A DNA stretch of 64,000 bases, from assembly GCF_001693755.1 (NCBI RefSeq), contig NZ_LYST01000021.1, positions 19,352-83,351 on the forward strand, given 5' to 3'. A program made the position numbers and the translations under genes. The notes under the pieces were generated by a model that was given only the letters and a program-made list of their open reading frames with translations, made no database searches and was not told the origin of the DNA. Source of the DNA: Gilliamella sp. wkB171 (GTDB lineage: Bacteria; Pseudomonadota; Gammaproteobacteria; Enterobacterales; Orbaceae). Of this stretch, positions 31,091 through 40,157 are shown in pieces (position 1 is the stretch's first letter; each line of letters begins with the position of its first letter).

Positions 31091-32452
31091 ATGTCCGCAA
31101 TAAAAATGAAACGAGTTTTAACCACACCTGCATTAATTGCATTTGGTTTAGCTTATATGGTTCCTTTGGGGATCTTTACCACTTATGGGGAAGTCACTGT
31201 TGATAGTAATGGTCACTTACCTATAGCCTACATCATCACCCTTGCCATGATCTTTTTCACAGCATTGAGTTATTGTCGAATGGCAAATAAACTGCCGATT
31301 GCTGGCTCCGCCTACTCGTATGTACAACATACTTTTGGTGGAAAAGTTGGATTTTTGGTGGGTTGGGCACAAATCCTTGATTACCTATTTTTACCAATAT
31401 TGAATTATTTGGTTTTAGGCATCTACCTGAATGAAGCATTTCCAAGCATTCCTGCTTATGTTTTTGTATTGGGTTCATTAATCAGTGTAAGCTTTTTAAA
31501 TTATTTGGGAATTAAGCTGATTAACTCTGTAAACTTTACATTGATTATTGTACAAATGATTTTTATAGGGTTATTTATCTTTTTAACTTTAACTAATGTT
31601 AATCTTACTCCTGAAGCAATGATGAAACCTCTGCAAGTTAATGCTGGAGATTTTAGTGGCTTAATGTCTGGAGCGGCAATATTATGTCTTGCCTTTTTAG
31701 GTTTTGATGCCATAGCAACTTTAGCCGAAGAATCTAACGATGCACAAAAATCATTACCAAGAGCAATTATCTGGACAGTCCTAATTGCTGGTTGTATTTT
31801 TCTCGTTGTATCGTATTGTGCTCATCTAGCTTATCCTATGTGGACAGATTTTGTAGATAATAAAGATACAGCCAGTTTAGTCGTCGTTCGTCGAGTGGGT
31901 GATATAAGCCAATTAGGCGGTAATTTTATGTATAACTTCTTCCAAGCTGCATACTTAACTGGTGTTTTTGCATCAGCCATGACAGCGCAAACCAGTGTAT
32001 CAAGAATTTTTTATGCGATGGGACGTGAAGGTGTTTTGCCTAAAAAAATCTTTTATAAAATTCATCCTCGTTATAGAACCCCTTATTTATCGATTATTTT
32101 TGTCGCCTGTTTTTCATTGTTAGCGCTAGTATTAGATCTTAGTTTAGTGGTTTCGATGATAAGCTTTGGTGCATTAGTGGCTTTTACTTTTGTCAATTTA
32201 TGCGTGATTAAAAGTTACTTAGGTGATTCAAAAGCGAAAACAGTATTACTGCTATTTAAATATGGATTATTGCCTGCAATTGGTGTTTTACTTTCACTAT
32301 GGCTATGGACCAGCCTTGATGCGACAGCGATGATTGTTGGTTTAGTTTGGTTAGCAATTGGATTTTTCTATCTACTTTATCTAACTAAAGGCTTTACTGC
32401 TTTATTGCCATCGATTGATCATCATGAATTAAATTCAATCATCAAAGATTAA
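31091..32452 (+). CDS. APC-family amino-acid/polyamine permease, PuuP-like
   Basis: A 453-residue transporter with about twelve membrane helices. It opens with KRVLTTPALIAFGLAYMVPLGIF, continues with SYCRMANKLPIAGSAYSYVQ and FLVGWAQILDYLFLPILNYL, and later has GFDAIATLAEESNDAQKSLP and the ISRIFYAMGREGVLPK motif. These blocks resemble the putrescine importers PuuP/PlaP of E. coli. The start at 31091 follows GAGGAG at good spacing; the frame from 31070 lacks support. Polyamine import is the leading guess, but another amine or amino acid is possible. Confidence 0.82.
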   Translation: MSAIKMKRVLTTPALIAFGLAYMVPLGIFTTYGEVTVDSNGHLPIAYIITLAMIFFTALSYCRMANKLPIAGSAYSYVQHTFGGKVGFLVGWAQILDYLFLPILNYLVLGIYLNEAFPSIPAYVFVLGSLISVSFLNYLGIKLINSVNFTLIIVQMIFIGLFIFLTLTNVNLTPEAMMKPLQVNAGDFSGLMSGAAILCLAFLGFDAIATLAEESNDAQKSLPRAIIWTVLIAGCIFLVVSYCAHLAYPMWTDFVDNKDTASLVVVRRVGDISQLGGNFMYNFFQAAYLTGVFASAMTAQTSVSRIFYAMGREGVLPKKIFYKIHPRYRTPYLSIIFVACFSLLALVLDLSLVVSMISFGALVAFTFVNLCVIKSYLGDSKAKTVLLLFKYGLLPAIGVLLSLWLWTSLDATAMIVGLVWLAIGFFYLLYLTKGFTALLPSIDHHELNSIIKD

Positions 32453-32507
32453 GTTCTTATAAATTGGTCTACTTTAAAGTATCTAGTTACTGCCCTTTTA
32501 AAACAAC

Positions 32508-32529
32508 TCCGTCGACCTAAGTCGACGGA
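32508..32529. terminator. Terminator between convergent permease and HPr-like genes
   Basis: TCCGTCGAC (32508-32516), loop CTAA, GTCGACGGA (32521-32529): a 9-bp perfect GC-rich stem. T-rich sequence follows on the minus strand (GTTGTTTT), so it best terminates the HPr-like gene and may also stop the permease transcript. Confidence 0.6.
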
Positions 32530-32566
32530 ATAATAATCTTGTAATCGTGACTATTTGTTTAACCGA

Positions 32567-32830
32567 TTACTCACCAAAACCACTAGCAAATAATTCACGA
32601 ATTTCATCCATTGCGGCTTGTTCGTCTTCACCATCACAAATAATTTCAACAGTTGAACCACCTTTAACGCCAGCACCAAGTAATCCCATCATGCTTTTTA
32701 ATTTGATTGCTTTGTCATTATAAACAAGTTCAATTGATGATTTGTAACGACCTGCTAATTTAACAAGCGTGGTAACAGGGCGAGCATGAAGACCAGTTGA
32801 ATTTTTTACTACCATTTGTTCTTTTAACAT
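32567..32830 (-). CDS. HPr-family phosphocarrier protein, lone gene
   Basis: An 87-residue HPr-like phosphocarrier. The phosphorylated histidine is H15 in STGLHARPVTT. The region LKSMMGLLGAG around S46 and the ending ASGFGE are closer to Firmicutes HPr (LKSIMGVMSLG, ending GLGE) than to E. coli HPr (AKSLFKLQTLG). No ptsI or crr gene is adjacent, so this is unlikely to be the housekeeping ptsH copy. It may serve the PTS at 28890-30726 or act as a regulatory HPr. An AAGGAC ribosome site precedes the ATG. Confidence 0.88.
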   Translation of the reverse strand: MLKEQMVVKNSTGLHARPVTTLVKLAGRYKSSIELVYNDKAIKLKSMMGLLGAGVKGGSTVEIICDGEDEQAAMDEIRELFASGFGE

Positions 32831-33386
32831 ACTAAAGTCCTTATTTATATCTTTACATTAATACAATGAATGGTATTTATATCATAAATTGAGTTATTTT
32901 GCTCTTTTTTTGCATACAAATTTTGATAAAAAATTAAAAAATTAACTATACGATGATCAGCTAAAATTTATACTAATTATATAGCGAAATTGTACGCTTA
33001 TCTGTGTTTTAGTATTTTGTTAAATTCAATATATCAAAAAAGAGAAACGATTAGACTAAGTAGTATATCGATTAAAATTATATTTTTGCCAGAATTTTAA
33101 ATATCAACATAAATAATCAATGCTTTTGAGCTCCATAAATAGAGCTATACAAATGATTGTATTAAAGCTATTTGTTCATTTTTACACGATAATTGAAATT
33201 AAAACAATTGAAAAAAGACACTTTATCTAAATAAAGTGTCGTCATAATAATGAGGCATCGTTTTATCACAGACAGTTACGAATAACGATTTTAAATAGAA
33301 TAAAACTAAAGTATTTCTAGTTTTGAATGCTTAATAAGGGCTTCATTTAATACCTAAAGCCCTTAATAACAATTTGTTTATATCTA
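32831..33386. other. Intergenic region between HPr-like gene and the dehydratase-activase gene
   Basis: About 560 AT-rich bases without ORFs. The left part holds the HPr promoter; the right part holds two stem-loops after the large gene (33217-33240 and 33336-33364). Nothing else is recognisable. Confidence 0.45.
33211..33240 (-). terminator. Terminator of the dehydratase-activase gene
   Basis: On the minus strand GACACTTTAT, loop TTAG, ATAAAGTGTC forms a perfect 10-bp stem followed by TTTTTTC. It lies 147 bases beyond the stop of the 1424-codon gene. A second, weaker stem (AAGGGCTT 33336-33343 with AAGCCCTT 33357-33364) lies closer to the stop. Confidence 0.7.
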
Positions 33387-36300
33387 TTAAACAATTCTTT
33401 GCAATTGTGTATACTTTAACGAACTCACCATAAAATGCAAACGATTGAGTACATTGACTTCACCGGCGCCGTCATCAAAATCCAAATAGAGCAAATTGAG
33501 CTTAGGATTAAAATCACGCATCCGTTTTTCAACACCTTTTGACACCACATGATTAGCAATACAACCAAACGGTTGAAAGCTAATAACATTATTAATGCCA
33601 TATTCAGCAAAAGTCATAATACCGGCAGGAATCAACCAACCTTCGCCAAATTGATTGGCTAAATTAAGAATTTGCTCGGCTTTTTTAGCGATATCACGAA
33701 TATTATGAAACGGTTGATAATATTTAAAATGCGATAAAATTTGATTAGTTTTATTAATATAGCGTTGAGCCACTTTTTCAAAAAAGAACAGTAAAGATGA
33801 TAGATAACTTTTTGGTAAAAGATGATTATCAATATTACTGTCATAATTGACAAACACTTGAGCAAAAAATTCAATCATGGGTGGAATTACTGGCTCAATC
33901 CCCTGATCGACTAACCATTCGACACTATGCTGATTACCAAAGCTGTTATATTTTACATAGATTTCACCAACAATCCCTATTTGTGGGCAATCTTTATTGA
34001 CGGTTTCAACCTGATTAAAATGCTCAACAGCTTGCGCCAATAACGCATAAATCGCTTTATGCCCTTTCTGCTCATTAAGTAGCTGCTCTAGCTTTCTAAG
34101 ATACAGCTCTTTGAGTTGATTAGCCTGTTGTTTTACTTTGGCTCTAGGTGCGACTGCGTAATACATTTTCGATAGTGAATCAGCAAATAGCATAGCAAAA
34201 AAAGTAGTTGGCAAAGTTTTAAGCCAATTAATTTTAAAGCCAGGTTGTTCACTTGCATTCATATTATCGGTACTAAGTGACACAATCGGCACATCTTCAA
34301 AACCATTACTAATCATGGCTTTTTTGATCAATGATAGATAACTGCTCGCTCGACACTGTCCACCCGTTTGCGTAATACCGATTGCCACTTCATCACGATT
34401 ATATTTACCTGATCGTAACGCTTTTATCACATCGCCAACAATTATCGTTGCAGGGTAGCAAATTTCGTTATTACAGTACTTTAATCCCCATTCAACCGAA
34501 CTTTTATCTGGTTTTGGCAAAGTTTCTAGCTTATAACCTGATAATGCAAAAATCGGCGGTAACAATGGTGAATAAAAATCAGAAATAAATGGCGCTAAAA
34601 TAGTACGACGCTGTTTATCCTTTTTACTGAAAACTGCCGTTTTTTTACGTTCTACGGTTTTCAATGGTTGATGTTGATTCATACGAATTGATTCGATAAT
34701 CGATCGTAAGCGTAAACGGACAGAACCCGTTGCGGTGATCTCATCTACACGAATAATCGTGCAAGTTTTCCCTTTCGATTCTAAAATTGCTTTACACTCA
34801 TCAGTGACAATCGCATCAGGCCCACAACCAAATGAATTGAGTTGTACAAATTGAATATTACTCGGTTGCTGTGCAACAAATGAAGCCGCAGCATATAAAC
34901 GGTTTGGATAGCTCCATTGCGAACAAATTTGCAGTTCTGGCGATAATTGATTAATGGCACCTAATACCGAATCTTCGGTAATGACATCACAGCCGAGCGC
35001 ATTTAAAATTTCTGGTGTTTTATGATTAATTAAACTATCACTATGATAAGGTCGTCCAGCTAAAATAAAGACATAGCGCCCGGTTTGTTTGGCATTATTG
35101 AGTACTTCAACCGCTTTGCTGTATAAATCATGTTTAAACTCAGCTTGCGCGATTAATGCAGCTTCAAACGCTTTGTTGGCAACTTTCTTGTCGATACCTA
35201 ACGAAGTTAAATAATTGATACAGCCTTTTCTAAGTAACTTACTATTGGTAAAGTTAATAACTGGATAATCTAATGGTATGTTAAATTTTTCTTCGGGATT
35301 AATCGCACTGTGGATCACTTCAGCATAACTACTGACAATTGGACAATTATAGCTATTCACAGCATTGTCAAACTGGGCTGATTCAAACACAACCATCGGC
35401 ATAAAAATACGATCGACTTTCTGCTCAATCAACTCCATGATATGACCGTGCACTAATTTTGCCGGAAAGCAAATGCTATCAGACATTACCGTTCCAGCCC
35501 CTTTTTCATAAATATTTTGTGTCGAAAAAGGTGAAAGTGTCACGTTTATACCACTTTGTGTCAATAATGTATGCCAAAAAGGGAAGTTTTCATATTGTCC
35601 TAATACACGAGGAATACCAATATTAATTTTAGCATCGGCATTAACCACATTAGTTCGTTTAAATAAAAGATCATTTTTATAATCAAACATATTAAACGAG
35701 CTATTATCGCGATATTGATTATTACTTAAAAAACGTTCACATTTATTACCCGAATAGTAACGTTGACCATTGGCAAATCGATAGATGATAATATCGCATT
35801 TATTTTCACAACCTTTGCAGCGAGACGGTTTAGCTTTATTGTCTTCAGCTTTGTGCAGATTATCTAAACCAATAAATTGCGAAGCTGTAGGTTGCGCTAG
35901 ATAATGGTTTTTAGCGACCAACGCTGCCCCATAAGCCCCCATTAACTCAGGAATATTAGAACTGGTAATTTGCGCACCAGTTAACTGTTCTAATGCTCTA
36001 AATACTGCAGGATTTTTAAAAGTACCGCCCTGCACCACAATATGATCACCCAGTTTACGCATATCATGCAGTTTCAGCACTTTATGAATGGCATTTTTAA
36101 TCACAGAAAACGCCAGTCCTGCCGAAATATCACCCATGGTGGCATTTTCACGCAATGCCTGCTTCACTTTAGAATTCATAAAAACAGTACAGCGTGTACC
36201 TAAATCGCATGGATTAGAAGATTTACACGCGGCATCAGCAAAATCAATAGTATTAGAGTTAAGTGATTTGGCAAAAGTCTCAATAAACGATCCACAACCC

Positions 36301-37661
36301 GATGAACATGCTTCGTTTAATTCGATATGATTAACCACACCATTAGCAATAAAAATGGCTTTCATATCTTGACCACCAATATCCATCACAAAACTGACAT
36401 CAGGATCGATATGTTTAGCCGCAGCAAAATGCGCCATGGTTTCGACCAAACCGTCATCAATAGCAAAAGCGGCTTTTAATAGTTCTTCACCATAACCGGT
36501 CACACCTGTGCGAGCAATAATAATCTCTTTACCTGATGCAGTAATTTCATCTTTTAATTTAGTTAAGCCATGAATTAAAGCGCTAATCGACTGGCCATTG
36601 TTTGGTGCATAATGTGTAAATAACAACTCATTGTCTTCACTAACAAGCGTAATTTTGGTGGTAGTAGAGCCACTGTCAATGCCTAAAAAAGCATTCTGTT
36701 TTTGATAATCGGCTAAATTGCATCTAGCAATTTCGATATATTTGCGCTTCTTTTTCCAATTATCAAATGACAACGACTCATTAAACAGCGGTTTTAATCT
36801 AAATGATTCATTAACTTTAATTTGAGTAGAAGCATTTAATCGTGCAATAAAATCTGTCAACGAAAGCTCGGTTCGCTCAATAATATGAATTGCCGCCCCC
36901 CAAGCGGAAAGTAAGGTCGGATGATCAGTGGTAACAACCTGATCATCCGTTAATTTTAACGTATTTAGTGCTGCTTTACCTAACGTTGGGATAAATGAGA
37001 AAGGACCACCAATTAACATCACTTTTGGCACAATATCATAGCCACGAGCCAAGGTGTTGACTAGCTGAATACACACGGCATGTAAAACCGAATAAGCGAT
37101 GTTTTCTTTCGAGACATTACGGCTAATTAAATTTTGGACATCAGTTTTGGCAAAAACACCACAACGAGAAGCGATAGGAAAAATTTGGTCATGATTTTGA
37201 GCAAGCGCATCAAACTGCTGAACAGGCGTATTAAGCAAAGTTGCCATCTGATCGATAAATGCGCCGGTTCCCCCTGCACAGCTACCATTCATTCGAATAT
37301 CGGGTGGTCGATCAGGAAAAAAGAAGATCATCTTACTATCTTCACCACCAATATCTATCAACGTTCGTACTTCAGGATATTTGCGTTGTACCACTTCCGA
37401 TGCCGCAACCACCTCTTGAATAAAAGCGATATCGGCTTTTTCGGAAATGCCCATCCCAGCAGAACCCGTCACTTTTACGGAAAGGCGTATATCATCGCCA
37501 AGCTTCTGTTTAATTTCACTCAGCAATTGAAGTACTGTTGCCACGATATGCGTATTATGGCGCACATAATTGGTATAAACAAAATTGTCATGCTCATCTA
37601 ACACAACGCATTTTGCTGTAGTTGAACCCACATCCAATCCGAGCCTATATATTTTTGACAT
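33387..37661 (-). CDS. Large acyl-CoA dehydratase activase-related protein
   Basis: A 1424-residue multidomain protein of the BadF/BcrA/HgdC family. Two ASKHA ATPase domains are fused: residues about 5-265 (LGLDVGSTTAKCVVLD, IGGEDSKMIFFF, NGSCAGGTGAFID with C128) and about 325-590 (FLGIDSGSTTTKITLV, DIGGQDMKAIF, NEACSSGCGSFIE with two cysteines). In single-domain activators such cysteines hold the intersubunit 4Fe-4S cluster. A Cys-rich stretch follows (CKGCENKCDIIIYR near 615), then a DUF2229/HgdB-like part to the end. Such proteins activate 2-hydroxyacyl-CoA dehydratases by ATP-driven electron transfer, yet no dehydratase subunits are adjacent, so the substrate is open. An oxygen-sensitive, anaerobic role is likely. 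Confidence 0.85.
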   Translation of the reverse strand: MSKIYRLGLDVGSTTAKCVVLDEHDNFVYTNYVRHNTHIVATVLQLLSEIKQKLGDDIRLSVKVTGSAGMGISEKADIAFIQEVVAASEVVQRKYPEVRTLIDIGGEDSKMIFFFPDRPPDIRMNGSCAGGTGAFIDQMATLLNTPVQQFDALAQNHDQIFPIASRCGVFAKTDVQNLISRNVSKENIAYSVLHAVCIQLVNTLARGYDIVPKVMLIGGPFSFIPTLGKAALNTLKLTDDQVVTTDHPTLLSAWGAAIHIIERTELSLTDFIARLNASTQIKVNESFRLKPLFNESLSFDNWKKKRKYIEIARCNLADYQKQNAFLGIDSGSTTTKITLVSEDNELLFTHYAPNNGQSISALIHGLTKLKDEITASGKEIIIARTGVTGYGEELLKAAFAIDDGLVETMAHFAAAKHIDPDVSFVMDIGGQDMKAIFIANGVVNHIELNEACSSGCGSFIETFAKSLNSNTIDFADAACKSSNPCDLGTRCTVFMNSKVKQALRENATMGDISAGLAFSVIKNAIHKVLKLHDMRKLGDHIVVQGGTFKNPAVFRALEQLTGAQITSSNIPELMGAYGAALVAKNHYLAQPTASQFIGLDNLHKAEDNKAKPSRCKGCENKCDIIIYRFANGQRYYSGNKCERFLSNNQYRDNSSFNMFDYKNDLLFKRTNVVNADAKINIGIPRVLGQYENFPFWHTLLTQSGINVTLSPFSTQNIYEKGAGTVMSDSICFPAKLVHGHIMELIEQKVDRIFMPMVVFESAQFDNAVNSYNCPIVSSYAEVIHSAINPEEKFNIPLDYPVINFTNSKLLRKGCINYLTSLGIDKKVANKAFEAALIAQAEFKHDLYSKAVEVLNNAKQTGRYVFILAGRPYHSDSLINHKTPEILNALGCDVITEDSVLGAINQLSPELQICSQWSYPNRLYAAASFVAQQPSNIQFVQLNSFGCGPDAIVTDECKAILESKGKTCTIIRVDEITATGSVRLRLRSIIESIRMNQHQPLKTVERKKTAVFSKKDKQRRTILAPFISDFYSPLLPPIFALSGYKLETLPKPDKSSVEWGLKYCNNEICYPATIIVGDVIKALRSGKYNRDEVAIGITQTGGQCRASSYLSLIKKAMISNGFEDVPIVSLSTDNMNASEQPGFKINWLKTLPTTFFAMLFADSLSKMYYAVAPRAKVKQQANQLKELYLRKLEQLLNEQKGHKAIYALLAQAVEHFNQVETVNKDCPQIGIVGEIYVKYNSFGNQHSVEWLVDQGIEPVIPPMIEFFAQVFVNYDSNIDNHLLPKSYLSSLLFFFEKVAQRYINKTNQILSHFKYYQPFHNIRDIAKKAEQILNLANQFGEGWLIPAGIMTFAEYGINNVISFQPFGCIANHVVSKGVEKRMRDFNPKLNLLYLDFDDGAGEVNVLNRLHFMVSSLKYTQLQRIV

Positions 37662-37953
37662 AATAAACTCACATCTTATTAATTTAGATTTAATTTATTA
37701 CAAGATATGTAATAAATCTCAAATTATTAATTTTATTTTTATATAAATCATTATAACCAATTCTTGGTTCTTTTTAATAGGGATGGATAAAAAATCCCCT
37801 AAAACAAAAGTAATACACAATAATAATTTATCTCAAGAAGGCTTGATGTGATTTGTAATTTTGTCTAAAACTAATCGGAATCTGACCCATATCATACAAA
37901 TACAGGTCATAACAAATATAAAATAATCAGTAATCTAATGAGTTTGCAACGGC

Positions 37954-38673
37954 TTAAAGCGCTTTTTCTAAACCTTGTTTAGCAATGGTAATCACATTTT
38001 TTAAATCGACACCTTGAGCTTTAGCAGCAAAAATACAGCCACAATAACATTGACGATAAACATCGTATTCTTTGCATAACTCAATAGAACGTTTATAGCC
38101 ATTGTTCTTTTTAAAATCAGAAGGGAGATAATTAACAGAAAAGATCTCTTGGATCTCAAATCCTAATTCATTAATTTTTTGACTGTTCTTTTTAGGACTG
38201 AGCGTCAATGCACTAGCAAAATAGTCAAATCCTAACTCTTGCGCCTTAATTGCCGCCAAATCTAAACGCATTTTATAACAAATATGGCAACGCTCACCGC
38301 CTTCGGGGGCATCTCGCAAATGACCAACCTGCTTAATAAACTCTGCTGGCTGATAAGGTGCTTCTAAAAATTGCACGTTATTTCCCGTCTTTTGATTAAA
38401 ATCAGCAATAAATTTTTGTTGCACCACACTTCGATATTCATATTCAACGCGTGGATGAATATTAGAATTAGCAAAATAGATAGTAATATCCGCATATTGT
38501 GCCAAATACTCCAGCACATAAGTACTACAAGGCGCACAACAGCTGTGAATTAATAATTTAGGACGAACCGCACCAGACTCCCAATCGGCAATGACTTCTT
38601 TTAAAACGGAATCATAATTAACTTTATTATGTGGATTTAATTTATCAAGAATTGTTTTCGCATTAATTAACAT
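37954..38673 (-). CDS. queH: Epoxyqueuosine reductase QueH
   Basis: Iron-sulfur enzyme that performs the last step of queuosine tRNA modification, reducing epoxyqueuosine to queuosine; a non-homologous replacement for QueG. The 239-residue product has the signature cysteines: C45, C46, C49 in HSCCAPCS, ERCHICYKMRLD near residue 127, and the C-terminal QCYCGCIF. The first cluster and the CxxC of the second provide the 4Fe-4S and catalytic metal sites of this family. It is separated from its neighbours by about 160-290 bases and appears monocistronic. Confidence 0.93.
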   Translation of the reverse strand: MLINAKTILDKLNPHNKVNYDSVLKEVIADWESGAVRPKLLIHSCCAPCSTYVLEYLAQYADITIYFANSNIHPRVEYEYRSVVQQKFIADFNQKTGNNVQFLEAPYQPAEFIKQVGHLRDAPEGGERCHICYKMRLDLAAIKAQELGFDYFASALTLSPKKNSQKINELGFEIQEIFSVNYLPSDFKKNNGYKRSIELCKEYDVYRQCYCGCIFAAKAQGVDLKNVITIAKQGLEKAL

Positions 38674-38834
38674 GAGGACTCATTTATTATTTTGATGATA
38701 GTAGTCATTATTGGTCGCTATAATATAGCGTTATAGATTTACGTCAAGATAAACACACCAGTTTTTATACTGAAACACATATATTTCCTTAAACTTTCCG
38801 GCAAATTTATTACCTAAAGTGAGTTCAATATTTG

Positions 38835-39794
38835 TTAACTATTTTCGCATAGTGCTAATAGATCTTCATAAGTTAACTTATGCTTATTGCTTTTACACCA
38901 GCTTGCCGCTTGCTTTGCCAATGCTGCTTCGAGTGATCGACTTAATTTAAATGGACGAATGGCTTTTTTTGAAAAATTAAAAAGAAACACATCTTTTTGC
39001 GATTGGCTAGGATAGATGCCTAGACAATAAAAAAACTCAATCTCTTTACCTTGGTTATTCATACATAAAATTAGCTGATTTACGCTAAAATCCTTTTCAT
39101 ATTCTTTTTCAACTAGTAAGCAATCGCGGTTCATATCAAATTTTATAGTTGGATGCTCTCTGGCGACGACTTCTTCAGCCACTTGTTCATCCTCATCGCT
39201 TAGATAAGAATCCCAAACCAAAAGTCCTAATTCAATCAGTGGATTTATTGCTAAATAATTGGCTAAAGTTGGAATTGATGCTTTTGTAATACTTTGATGT
39301 AGGGTTTTATAATTCTGTAAATATCGATCAAATTTTTGATCACTTGACTTTACCACTTCTGGTAATTGTTTGAGTTGTTCGACATCAACTAAATAATCTG
39401 CATACAGTTTTTTGTTTTGTATCATTACACATGTGTCACGAGTAAGACCGATACCTGTGTTAGTAAAATTTGCACTACCAATAATCACCTTTTCTGGCTC
39501 TGTTTCAGGCTGAATCAAATAGAGTTTCCAATGGATACTCTGATTATAGCGAAAATCGACATAAAAACTAAATTTATCACAATTTTGCGCTTTTTGCTGG
39601 CAAAACTTAATAAAATCAATCGAGTTAAAAGCATCAATGGTGCTGATAATCAGTTCCAACTCGATATTGTTATCTTCAAGTAACCGTTCTACTATCATTT
39701 CAGTATGACTGGCAAAAGCAGAAACAATGCTAATTTTTTTATTGCCCTTTTTTAATAATGCATTTTTTAAATCATCATTATGAAGAATTTTCAT
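38835..39794 (-). CDS. Phospholipase D-like protein, single HKD motif
   Basis: A 319-residue cytoplasmic protein with one PLD/HKD active-site motif: H88-W-K90 in SIHWKLYLI followed by IIGSANFTNTGIG. The upstream part (KISIVSAFASHTEMIVERLL) matches the opening strand and helix of bacterial PLD-like nuclease domains. With one motif per chain it would need to dimerise, as in Nuc or the BfiI nuclease. The C-terminal half (from about 180) is acidic and unrecognised. The ATG at 39794 has AAGGAAAA in front; the frame from 39824 is less likely. It could be a nuclease of defence or repair; the neighbours give no hint. Confidence 0.72.
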   Translation of the reverse strand: MKILHNDDLKNALLKKGNKKISIVSAFASHTEMIVERLLEDNNIELELIISTIDAFNSIDFIKFCQQKAQNCDKFSFYVDFRYNQSIHWKLYLIQPETEPEKVIIGSANFTNTGIGLTRDTCVMIQNKKLYADYLVDVEQLKQLPEVVKSSDQKFDRYLQNYKTLHQSITKASIPTLANYLAINPLIELGLLVWDSYLSDEDEQVAEEVVAREHPTIKFDMNRDCLLVEKEYEKDFSVNQLILCMNNQGKEIEFFYCLGIYPSQSQKDVFLFNFSKKAIRPFKLSRSLEAALAKQAASWCKSNKHKLTYEDLLALCENS

Positions 39795-40157
39795 ACTTTT
39801 CCTTATCTTTTTTCGACTTAACACGCTTTACCCTAAAACTAGCAAGACTACCAAACTTTAACTGCCAATGAACAAGAAATAAATCGGTAACCGTTATCAG
39901 TAATAGTAAACACTGATTAACAGCTACACTATTTGTTATTACATCTCCAGTCATCAAAATAGTATAAAAGATGAAAAAAATAACATATTAAAAATATCGC
40001 TTTCTTAATCCAAGCATGCATTTAATTCTTTTTAGCGTCAATATAATAAAAGTTAGTTTTATTATTATGTTATTTTTTAAAACACGCATTCATTTTTGTT
40101 CAATAAAGGAGTTATAATTATCACAATAATTTTCAGTTATAAGATTTAGGCTTCCAA
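39795..40157. other. Intergenic region between divergent PLD-like and MATE genes
   Basis: About 360 AT-rich bases holding the divergent promoters. I see no ORF, hairpin or repeat worth naming. Confidence 0.4.
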
